From Misgurnus anguillicaudatus (Eukaryota > Chordata > Actinopteri > Cypriniformes > Cobitidae), in contig NC_073356.2 in NCBI RefSeq assembly GCF_027580225.2, positions 3,224,001 through 3,288,000 of the forward strand: a stretch of DNA of 64,000 nucleotides, given 5' to 3'. The notes under the pieces are model-generated. The model was not told where the DNA came from. It made no database searches and saw only the letters and a list, made by a program, of their open reading frames with translations. The first letter of the stretch is position 1. Every line of letters starts with the position of its first letter. The translations under genes and the position numbers were made by a program. This document shows positions 55,288-64,000 of this stretch, one piece after another.

Positions 55288-55565
55288 CCCAGATAGCACA
55301 GGTACGTCTGTAAGATGTCTGGTAAAGATCTGGAGATCTGGAATACATCTGGTGGGTAAAAACATCTTATAAAGGAAAAGAGCTGCTTTACATACATTCT
55401 AAATCAAAAACGTCTTGCAGACATCTTCAATATGTCTATATGACATCTTTTAGGAGACGTCTCACAGACGTATTGCAGATGAGAAAACAATCTAAATAAG
55501 ACATCTTGCAGATGTAAACGCAGACATCAAATAGACGTCTTCAAGATGCATGTGTGCTATCAGGG
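55288..55565. mobile_element. 278-bp MITE with CCCAGATAGCACA ends
   Basis: CCCAGATAGCACAGGTACGT at the left and, reversed, CCCTGATAGCACACATGCAT at the right, with many internal AGACGTCT / ACATCTT words. It lies in the right arm of the hAT. Confidence 0.8.
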
Positions 55566-55636
55566 ACTGAATGCACTGACAGAGGGCCCCTCACAAAGCT
55601 TTGCTTAGGGCCCCCCAGCATCTAGGACCGGCACTG

Positions 55637-55904
55637 ACCGCAGGGATCAGTTTTAGGTCCTATCCTGTTCTCGTTATATATGTTACCCCTAGGAGACATT
55701 ATCAGGAAACATAACATAAGTTTTCACTGCTATGCGGATGATACCCAGCTTTACATCTCCTCACATTCCAGCGAAACCCACACGCTTTCTAAGCTAACAG
55801 ACTGCATTAGCGATGTTAGTGACTGGATGGCACATAACTTTCTTATGCTAAACTCCAATAAGACAGAGATGCTTATTATTGAACCGAATCGCTACAAACA
55901 TAAT
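55637..55904 (+). pseudogene. L2-type LINE, segment 3 of the split copy
   Basis: It resumes after the hAT with [13 protein letters not shown] sequence, then [20 protein letters not shown] (catalytic YADD) and [20 protein letters not shown]. It is cut at 55905 by a GGGCCCTAT element. The remainder of ORF2 is not found downstream. Confidence 0.88.
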
Positions 55905-56162
55905 GGGCCCTATCTTGCACCCAGCGCAATTGACTTTGTCAGTGACGCATGTATCATTTCGTATTTTGCACTGGCGCACAGCGGGTTTTTCCCTCCACAG
56001 ACGCACATCGGCAAACTAGGCAATGAACTTGCGCTCCCTGGGCGGTTCAGCGCAAAAAAGGAGGCGTGCTCCGGCGCAAACCATCTCTTATGCTATTTTG
56101 CAGTTTCAAAAAACAATTGCGCTACTAACCAAAAAAAACTAGTCTAAAGTCAGTGGCGCATT
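55905..56162. mobile_element. GGGCCCTAT-element 5' fragment
   Basis: Nearly identical to 40033-40290 (for example GCGCAATTGACTTTGTCAGT and GCCTGGGCGG-like sequence), then diverges sharply near 56163. No matching right end is seen, so the copy is truncated. Confidence 0.75.
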
Positions 56163-58439
56163 GCTCTCGCGGTACTTTGATGTCTTCGGTGCCGAACTGT
56201 CTGCACAGCGTCACATAGAAACGCCCTTTGACTCTTTACAGCAGAGTACCAGCAACATGAGAAGTGTTGCAAAAGAAAGTGAAGGTATGCAGTACGCTAA
56301 AATATAAAGTGTCTGTACTGCGAGCACTGGTTTAGTTATTTACATCGTGTGTTGCTCTTTCACCATTGTGCACCCGCGCACTCGCTCTGTAGTTTGTAGC
56401 TCGCGCTCCGGCTTCTGTAAACAATAGCCGTTTCTTAATACCAAGTAGGGGAGAGTGGGTCAAAATAAGCCAGTGGGTAAGTTGACCCACCCCCTTTATC
56501 TAGGCAACCATACAGATTTGTAGCCGTGTGACCACAAATACAGGTAGCAACCATAATTTCTATTTGGCTATGTTAAAGAGAAGGACAAATTAAAGAGTTA
56601 TGATTAAAGTGATTTTTTTTTTACAAAAAACAGTTTTTATCCTATCAAACTAAAATTTATACATACCAGATTTATCCAGGTCTATATACCATAAATATTG
56701 GTGATAGGCTAATGTATAAACCATGTGAATGATTTAGCTAAAGATTAGCCTTAATTACTAAGCTAGGCAGTTTTCCCAAAATGGTGGCTGTGGGGAAAAG
56801 TGAACCAGATGGGGTAAACTGAACCAGCGGTTCAACCCCACCATGAGGCACTGAAACCACTGAACATGTTTCATTAAAAAAATATATCTGTGTAGTTTCG
56901 CACAACTGATTTGTTCTTTTTTTTAAACATTTTAGATCACATATCATGCCAAGACATTACAATATTACTACATTTTTATTTTATGCATTTGGCGTTTTGG
57001 TCCATACTGAAAAACAAACTTACCACTAAGAAACGTCCATTGACAATCTCCAAACAATAAGTTGTTCCTCAAAATCTGTATTTTCATCTGATACAGACTC
57101 AAACATGAGTGTATGACATCAGCGTAAAGTTGACCACACCTAAAAACCGTACTGCTAAACTTGACAGGAATGCTCTGTGTATACCAGCACCTCCTTTATT
57201 AATTGTATAGCAGGAAAAGTTCTATTTTACTTCTCAGCGTGAGAAATAGCTTACACGCTTTGGCGTGCGTGTGAACTGACAGAAATGCGTGTGTCTCATG
57301 GCGAATGCGTGGGACTTGAGAGCCCAGGTTATATCAACATATGTCAAATTACGTAACCCGATATCCACTTAATTTTAGTTATAAACATTCTTTTAAAATA
57401 ACTTACAGCGTATGTAGTAGGCCTAGATTTGCGTTTAAACAAAGGAACTGCAAGGGTGGGAATTAAAACCCCACACGCTGGTCAAAACTTGAAAAACTGG
57501 TTTTCTTTTGATTCCCTGAGAGGCGATTAGAATTGGCGGTTGGCAAAGAATTGGCAGACCTGGGTGGGTGGTTTTTAATTTCTTGACTTTCTATGTCACT
57601 GGTAGCTGCTAAAACTAGACGCATTACATTTTGGAATGAACTTCCTTCATGTCGTTTTATTTATACACTGTAAAAAATATTTTCTGAATTTTTAAGTAAA
57701 GTTAGCATTAAATATGTTTTACAATTTTAAATGAATTTTTGCTTTTATTATAATTATAACTTAAATAACTGTAAATATTTATTAAAAATAATATTACACA
57801 TTTTTTTATCAAAAAGACAAATAACTTGATTCTCATTAATAATAGGCATGGAAAACAAACTTCTCATTTTCAAAGCCTCATACAGCTTGTGCCTATCTGC
57901 GTTGAACTTGAGAGCGCTTTAAGCGTTTATTGTGTCTTTCAGCACATTACATATGTGACCCATTCTGTCTAAATGAGTGGGATGTTTTCAAATACTCTAT
58001 TAATTAAACATCTAATACGTTTTCTGAGAGTGAAATGATTAATAATAAGATGCATGTCATGTCTGACATCTTGGTTTCGGTTTAAAAACATGCAGGAATT
58101 TGAAAATAAAATGCAGGACTTGCTTCATGTTTAAAGAGTTATTAAGAGAGATAAAGTTCGGGATTGATTTATGTTAAAAAGTTATGAAGATCAACAAGAC
58201 TCGCGCTGCCTGACAGATCCGAAACGCAACGCACAGGCACGCAAGTACCTGCACTGACAGAATAGTAAAAAAAACATCTGTTTTGGCAAGAATTTACGAA
58301 AGCATATTAAGCATTACAACAAACTTGCTAAGCTCATTATTAAATATGTCCATAGCCTACAGTGTTTGCGCGAACAGAACGAATTGTTTAAAAAAACTCT
58401 CATTAATCTTCATCTAAATTAATAAATAATCAGATGTTC
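56163..58439. other. Composite repeat region, no gene
   Basis: 57118-57330 resembles 32000-32215 of the hAT at 31513-32715 (shared TACTTCTCAGCGTGAGAAAT and GGGACTTGAGAGCCC-like words). 56448-56850 has GGGGAGAGTGGGTCAAAATA and related GTGAACC/GGGGTAAA words typical of another fish repeat. Borders could not be set. Confidence 0.5.
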
Positions 58440-60830
58440 GTTTATAATTGTCATATCAGATCACAAGTTAATATCATTCAATGTCAACTTAATGGTAGAA
58501 AAAAACAATATGGGTCGTTCCATCTCCTTTCGAAACGTCAAGAACATCGATTTTTCAACGCTCTCTAATGAACTTGACAATTCTATCATGAGAGATGTAT
58601 TTTCTACTCCAGATGACTTAGTTTCCTACTGTAACGAAAGACTACATAATGTGTTTGATAAGCTTGCACCTCTAAAAACCCGGACCGTATATTTCTCTCA
58701 CTCTGCACCTTGGTTTACTCCTGAACTGAGACAACTAAAAACTAAAGGACGTCGCCTGGAACGTCTATGCATTAAAACAGGTCTCACTGTCCACAAGGAG
58801 ATGTATACAGATCACATGCTATCCTACAAGAATGCTCTCCTGACAGCTAAATCTCATTATTATTCTGTTATGATTAGATCAGATGAAGGGAACACTAGAT
58901 CCCTGTTTACAACAGTAAATAATATTCTACGGCCTCCTGATAGCCTTCCTTCCCACCTATACTCTAATGACTTATGTAATAAATTTATGACCTTTTTTAT
59001 AAACAAAATTGACAATATCCATCAACAATTAGCTCCCCAAAGCAGCCTGGTATGTGATCCCCCGCTTTTGCTAAATCACGATTCTGCTCTCTCTCTACTT
59101 TGTAGCTTTAAACCCCCGACTGTTGAAGAAATATCACGTTTGATCCGACAATCTAAGTCTTCCACTTGTCAGTTAGACCCACTCCCTACTCACTTAGTTA
59201 AAGCTTGCCTATCCACTCTATCTGGTATAGTAACTGATATTATTCATTCTTCTTTGACTTCTGGGGTTGTTCCTTCATCTTTTAAAGTTGCTGTTATAAC
59301 TCCAAGACTTAAGAAACCGGGCGCTGATCCTAATAATTTTTCAAATTTTCGCCCAATCTCCAATCTACCTTTCGTCTCAAAAGTCTTGGAAAAGGTTGTT
59401 GCATCCCAGGTACACGCCCACCTCTCAAAGAATAGTCTGTTCGAAAAATTCCAGTCTGGTTTTCGACCATTGCATAGAACAGAAACCGCCATGGTAAAAG
59501 TTGTTAATGATTTACTGATAGCAGCTGATTCTGGACTCTTAACACTACTCATCTTGCTCGATCTAAGTGCAGCCTTTGATACAATTTCCCATCATGTTCT
59601 CTTAGATAGATTACTCTCTATAGGTATCACTGGCATTCCTCTTACCTGGTTCAGATCCTATCTCACCGGACGCACTCAATTTGTTCAGCTCAAAAACTTC
59701 AGGTCATACTCGTCATCTGTCACTGCTGGTGTCCCTCAAGGTTCTGTTCTGGGCCCTCTCTTATTTATCATTTACTTACTACCACTTGGTAACATCCTGC
59801 GGAAATATGGCATTAGTTTTCATTGCTATGCGGACGACACCCAGCTCTACCTATCATCCAAACCAAATTCTACTCTTCTGTCAACTTCTCTCTCAGATTG
59901 TCTAGAAGAGATTAAATCCTGGTTTTCACACAATTTTCTCAAATTAAATACTGATAAAACAGAGGTTCTTCTAGTTGGCACAAAATCCAATCTGTCAAAA
60001 TCTAATAGCTTTACAATTTCTATTGATAACTCTACAATATCTCCATCTTCTCAGGTTAAGAGTCTGGGTGTTGTCCTCGATAGCACTTTGTCTTTTGAAA
60101 AACATGTAAACAACATTACTCGCTCTGCATACTTTCACCTACGGAACATCAGCCGGCTTCGTCCATTTCTCAGCCCCAATTCAGCAGCCATTCTTGTTCA
60201 CGCTTTAGTCACTTCACGCATTGATTACTGTAATTCTCTTCTATTTGGCTTACCACACAAACTCCTTCACAAACTTCAACTGGTCCAGAACTCAGCTGCC
60301 CGTATAATCACTAGAACCTCTTCCATTGAGCATATAACTACCGTTCTCTATCACTTACATTGGCTTCCAGTTAAATATCGTGTAGAATATAAGATTCTGC
60401 TTCTCACTTTCAAAGCTCTTCATAATCTAGCACCCTTATATCTTTCTGAACTGCTTCACATCTACACCCCAAAGCGTACACTTCGATCTTCCTCTTCTGT
60501 CTCCCTTGTAGTACCACCGGTTCGGTTAGTCACTATGGGGTCCAGGGCGTTCAGCTTTGCTGCCCCTCATCTCTGGAACTCTCTCCCTAAATCATTACAA
60601 GAAAGTGAATGTCTGGTTACTTTTAAATCACGTCTTAAAACGTACCTATTTAAATTAGCTTTTTCTGATCAGTTTTAAACATTGTATGTTTTTACTGTTG
60701 ATGTTTTGTTGTATTGTTTTGAGTTGTTTTATGATTGTCATTTTACTGTACGGTGTCCTTGAGTGCTCTGAAAGGCGCCTTTAAATAAAATGTATTATTA
60801 TATTATTATTATTATAATTTCAAATAACAG
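58440..60830 (+). mobile_element. L2-clade LINE, 5' truncated, with intact RT
   Basis: It starts inside the endonuclease ([10 protein letters not shown] just upstream of the ORF Met), includes a full reverse-transcriptase ORF, and ends GAAAGGCGCCTTTAAATAAA followed by a (TTA)n tail near 60790-60820. The 5' truncation and short-repeat tail are usual for fish L2/CR1-like LINEs. Confidence 0.9.
58492..60678 (+). CDS. L2 LINE reverse transcriptase, 728 aa, uninterrupted
   Basis: The reading frame continues upstream of the Met into the last residues of the endonuclease, so the Met is not the native start. Pre-RT sequence includes [16 protein letters not shown]. Reverse-transcriptase blocks: [51 protein letters not shown] (catalytic Asp near 355), [20 protein letters not shown], and [14 protein letters not shown] (Y446, D448, D449). 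The C-terminus has [16 protein letters not shown] and [16 protein letters not shown], as in other L2 fragments of the window. The frame has no stop over 2.2 kb, so this copy is recent, but without endonuclease it cannot retrotranspose alone. Confidence 0.93.
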   Translation: MVEKNNMGRSISFRNVKNIDFSTLSNELDNSIMRDVFSTPDDLVSYCNERLHNVFDKLAPLKTRTVYFSHSAPWFTPELRQLKTKGRRLERLCIKTGLTVHKEMYTDHMLSYKNALLTAKSHYYSVMIRSDEGNTRSLFTTVNNILRPPDSLPSHLYSNDLCNKFMTFFINKIDNIHQQLAPQSSLVCDPPLLLNHDSALSLLCSFKPPTVEEISRLIRQSKSSTCQLDPLPTHLVKACLSTLSGIVTDIIHSSLTSGVVPSSFKVAVITPRLKKPGADPNNFSNFRPISNLPFVSKVLEKVVASQVHAHLSKNSLFEKFQSGFRPLHRTETAMVKVVNDLLIAADSGLLTLLILLDLSAAFDTISHHVLLDRLLSIGITGIPLTWFRSYLTGRTQFVQLKNFRSYSSSVTAGVPQGSVLGPLLFIIYLLPLGNILRKYGISFHCYADDTQLYLSSKPNSTLLSTSLSDCLEEIKSWFSHNFLKLNTDKTEVLLVGTKSNLSKSNSFTISIDNSTISPSSQVKSLGVVLDSTLSFEKHVNNITRSAYFHLRNISRLRPFLSPNSAAILVHALVTSRIDYCNSLLFGLPHKLLHKLQLVQNSAARIITRTSSIEHITTVLYHLHWLPVKYRVEYKILLLTFKALHNLAPLYLSELLHIYTPKRTLRSSSSVSLVVPPVRLVTMGSRAFSFAAPHLWNSLPKSLQESECLVTFKSRLKTYLFKLAFSDQF

Positions 60831-61439
60831 TATGCTCTATTATTTAAAAGTCAGTTTTGACTTAGTTCAAAACAAGCAAAATTATTTTAAACAAGGTAAT
60901 TAGAAAGATGTAATTCAAATGTTTCAGTTGTTATTTACTAACTTTTTTTATGTTAATTGCAATTCATGTCATAATAATCTTCAGTATAAATTTTGCTTTT
61001 AAAATGTTACATTTTCATATTTTTATCTATTTTCTTGTTTATTTTATATTCACCTAGATTGACAATGAAGCTGGTTTTAACTTGAAGTAATTAAAAGATC
61101 ATCTGTGACCGAAGTCACTGAGACACGGAGTTATTAACGAATATTTTATTATCAGAGTGCAGCATTTTATCAAGGTTTTCTGGTCTTGTGTAATTAAATA
61201 AAACAAAAAAACTAAAAGGGTAATTTTTTACAGTTGGATTAAAAGAAGCTTGATATTAGCAGCGTTTTAAAACTAATTCCAAAACATCTCGAGTTTCTAA
61301 ATAAGGGACGCGCAGAAAATGTCATTCATGTAATTTTATAGATTACACTCATTCACTTAACACAAATATTATACGTGCTTTAAGGGCTTTATAATTTAGC
61401 TGTTACAGTAAACACTTGATTATGTCTGGCCGAATATTT
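60831..61439. other. Non-coding stretch
   Basis: AT-rich, no ORFs of interest; may be the interior of the hAT whose end lies at 61531. Confidence 0.4.
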
Positions 61440-61531
61440 TTTCTGTTATTCGGATGAATTCGTTATTTGTTTTAAAGCCATTATCCTTTTCCTTCCGAAT
61501 AACGTATTCAGCTTCGGGCACATCCCTAATA
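61440..61531. mobile_element. hAT right end
   Basis: Reversed, this reads TAGGGATGTGCCCGAAGCTG followed by AATACGTTATTCGG; TAGGGATGTGCC is a known type of fish hAT terminus. The left end was not located in the window, perhaps lost or altered by the L2 insertion at 58440. Confidence 0.6.
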
Positions 61532-63209
61532 TATATATCCGTATATATATATTTGACGAATGCTTATCACATTACTTTTTTGTTTCTTCAATTTTAAAGA
61601 TGAATATTCTCCTTTAGAGATGGGCAATTTTTTGCAATAGCACATTATATTCAAAATGTTGAGCTCATAAAAAAGATTTTTCGCTTATTTAAATGACTTG
61701 TTTATGTTTTTATGCATGTTTAGTTTTGGTGCAATTTCCCAAAAGCTTATAATAAAGAAAAAAAACGCGAGTTATTTTGTTATAAGACTCAGTTATCATA
61801 CATCACGTCTCTTGTACTGTAAGTACACGGAAAAAAATAAGACAAATGATGCGCGTTTGAGTCGGATTTTTATGAAGAATATGTGACTGTTTATGTAACA
61901 GGCAAAGAAAACTTCGCCAACGAAATGTTTGCCAAAAAAGCGTGCATGTATGACATCAAAGTCTATCGCCTAAACACAGAAATTCCGTGTCATGTTACTT
62001 CAATATCATACAGTATACGCTCAGCATAAAGTCAAGCACACAAATTGTCGTCAATATGGCCTACATGAAACACGACTGCCATCTACAGGTTTTTGTATTT
62101 CCTGCGTCCCCCACCGAACCCCCCTTCTGCGGGATCTCGCAGAATTTCGGAAGTGCTCGTGGCATTCTGCTCTCAGAGAAGTGCATTTTTAAAGGCCACA
62201 TCTGTAATATGCATTTCAAGCCAAAATGAACTAGTCCGATCAGAATGATTACAACGCAGGAGAAATCTGTGGAGTGAGTAGGTAAATAATTATCGAACAG
62301 AATTTGAAATTCCGCTTCAGGGTCACTAGTGGGCACCAAAACTCCATACAGGAAGTAGCCTAACGTCACTGAAATGGCTATAACTCGTGAACGGTTTGAA
62401 ATAACTTAACAAGGTTTGGCAAACATATGTACCAGCTCACTCCGGGATCAAAGCAAAAAAGATGCAGATTTTGGCCACTAGGTGGCGCTTTAACAGGCTT
62501 GAGAACGGGAATGGCTATTACTACACAACCGTTAGCCTGATACACTTAATATTTTGTATGGTGTGTCTTTGTGCAATGTACCATGAGGGTCTAGAAGGAC
62601 ATTGGCGTATCTCCAAAAACATGGCCGTCATCGGCCAATGAATGTTGAGGACTGATTTGACAGGGTTAACAAAGGTCGATCGGAACGAAACGCACTGTGC
62701 TTCTTCGTGTACTGCTCTTGAAGGCCTGTAAGAATTATGGTGTCATTTGGCCACCAGGGGGCGTAATACTGTATTTCGGTGCCTGTATCACGTGACGTTT
62801 GACATACACACACAAACATGACATCGTATGATAGATCGGCTCATGATGAAAAACTTTGCCTTTTGAAGCGTTGCTGTAAATCAAACGGTTCGTTAGTTAT
62901 TGCCGATAACGTTTAAACCTACTTTTGCGAACTAGTCCTAGGTTTTTCGCCCGATCTGAACCTAACCAAGGCTGATTGATTCTGTGGAGTGTGAATATGA
63001 ATAATTATGAAAAAAAGTTTAAATTTGTATTGAAACACGCAAGGATTGGCCAAAAACCGAACTGGGCGGAACTTAAAACATTTAAACGGCCATAACTCGA
63101 GAGGCGTTTGAGATATCATCATGAGGCTTGAATTATATCTGTAGGCCATCGGTCTAAGGTCGTGATATAATAAGCTTGCTGATCAGACACTAGATGGCGC
63201 TATAACGGG
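61532..63209. repeat. Dispersed repeat region with TGGCGCTATAAC-type phrases
   Basis: The phrases GGCTATAACTCGTGAACGG, CCACTAGGTGGCGCTTTAAC and AGATGGCGCTATAAC recur (near 62374, 62475, 63190). They are typical of an abundant cyprinid dispersed repeat of unknown class. No gene. Confidence 0.5.
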
Positions 63210-63703
63210 GAAAATGGCACTAAATACTGTGATTATGCAGCGGTTACACTTATATAAGCCTATAACTTTATCTGTGATCAACAAATTTTCATGGTCGTTT
63301 TTATATAATCCTGAATTGTTTTCGAATCCTATGATACCAAGCATGCCAGGTTTCGAGTTACGGTTTGACCAGAACTGCGTTTTAGCTCATAAAAAACAAT
63401 CACTAATATCTTCGTAACCGTAAATCCTATCGACTCGAAAACACCACAGGAAGAACGAAAATGGCACTAAATACTGTGATTATGCAGCGGTTACACTTAT
63501 ATAAGCCTATGACTTTATCTGTGATCAACAAATTTTCATGGTCGTTTTTATATGATCCTGAATTGTTTTCGAATCCTATGATACCAAGCATGCCAGGTTT
63601 CGAGTTACGGTTCGACCAGAACTGCGTTTTAGCTCATAAAAAACAATCACTAATATCTTCGTAACCGTAAATCCTATCAACTCGAAAACACCATAGGAAG
63701 AAC
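63210..63703 (+). repeat. 247-bp tandem duplication
   Basis: Two units (63210-63456, 63457-63703) differ by only a few bases, each starting AAAATGGCACTAAATACTGT and ending AGGAAGAAC. Each carries the same 67-aa frame, which has no recognisable domain and looks fortuitous. A more diverged piece of the same repeat (CATGCCAAGTTTCG) continues to the window end. Confidence 0.93.
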
Positions 63704-64000
63704 ATTACTTTACCTTCTGAACAAAAAACTCTATTAGCGCTGTATTCAAATTTTCATCAGAAATGGTAAAAAAATGCGAAAAACCAAAATTTACTTAAAA
63801 TGTTATTGTATTCAAGGTTGTATCTTCAAAAAACCTACGCGTAATGACACGGTGCTTGGTAATTTCGTTTGCAGCGCCACCTAGTGGTCGGATGCATATT
63901 TTACACGCCAATAGTCAACGTATTTTAATGGGACTTGTTTCATAGGAGTCCTGAATTGTTGCAGAGTCCAATGATGCAAAACATGCCAAGTTTCGCTTTA

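Larger units (their letters stand above)
47881..55636. mobile_element. hAT element, 7.76 kb with insertions, TSD ACCGCAGG
   Basis: The ends are CAGTGCCGGTC in inverted orientation; perfect 8-bp TSD ACCGCAGG at 47873-47880 and 55637-55644. It splits the L2 coding sequence between GVPQ and GSVLGP. Inside are a MITE (48118-48366), the Tx1-type LINE in a GA repeat (48724-54183) and a second MITE (55288-55565). Without these it is about 1.7 kb and non-autonomous. Confidence 0.92.

Noticed and set aside
56448..56850. GGGGAGAGTGGGTC repeat as a TIR transposon
   Set aside because: The words recur at both sides but do not form clean inverted ends or a TSD, so I left it as unassigned repeat.
63214..63664. 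Two 67-aa repeated ORFs as a duplicated small gene
   Set aside because: They arise from the 247-bp tandem duplication of a dispersed repeat, with no domain, signal peptide or flanking gene signals.

Overview
The window is vertebrate nuclear DNA from a teleost, most likely a cyprinid (zebrafish or carp relative). Three things point there: a finTRIM-type TRIM gene with its characteristic exon sizes, the mix of hAT, Tc1, TTAA-target, BEL/Pao, DIRS, L2 and Tx1 elements, and MITE families typical of these genomes. There are no bacterial genes, operons or CRISPR arrays. Almost all long reading frames belong to transposable elements (TEs).

The only host gene I can support is a finTRIM gene on the minus strand. 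Exon 1 (33131-33727) encodes the RING finger and two B-boxes. Exons of exactly 96, 234 and 160 bp (6756-6851, 6313-6546, 6052-6211) encode the coiled coil. All junctions are in phase with GT/AG sites. If these exons form one gene, the first intron is about 26 kb and consists almost wholly of nested TEs. No B30.2 exon is visible between position 1 and 6051. The upstream flank of exon 1 is present in three tandem copies (33761 to about 36600), and two of them carry a DIRS reverse-transcriptase scrap.

Layout. 1-995: broken Tc1 transposase and a MITE. 996-3557: long TGTCAC...GTGACA LTR-like element with an 86-bp tandem array. 4129-5820: hAT remnant holding a TTAA-target element. 6052-6851: finTRIM coiled-coil exons. 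8281-12637: two hAT elements, the second holding a BED finger ORF and L2 pieces. 13065-15697: MITEs and a TIR element. 15698-25910: degenerate BEL/Pao retrotransposon (minus strand) carrying four later insertions: a TTAA MITE, a Tc1, a TTAA foldback and a short LTR element with 99% identical LTRs. 26145-29454: three-level nest of hAT and MITE. 29771-32715: two hATs inserted one base apart at the same target. 33131-36600: finTRIM exon 1 and the duplicated flank. 36632-40032: L2 and gypsy scraps and a hAT. 40033-44107: TIR element containing a second long LTR-like element with a 132-bp array. 44261-45083: second TTAA foldback. 45282-46512: gypsy integrase tail. 46513-55904: one L2 copy split by a TTAA MITE and by a 7.8-kb hAT; the hAT contains a nearly intact Tx1-type LINE sitting in a GA microsatellite. 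58440-60830: L2 with an intact 728-aa reverse-transcriptase ORF. 61532-63990: dispersed repeats ending in a 247-bp tandem duplication.

Exact target-site duplications (TSDs) give the order of insertion in many places. The most unusual signals are the arrays of splice-site-like motifs in the two long LTR-like elements, promoter-like motif clusters in the TTAA foldbacks, the ATGA stop/start overlap in the microsatellite-resident LINE, and the TE-filled finTRIM intron.
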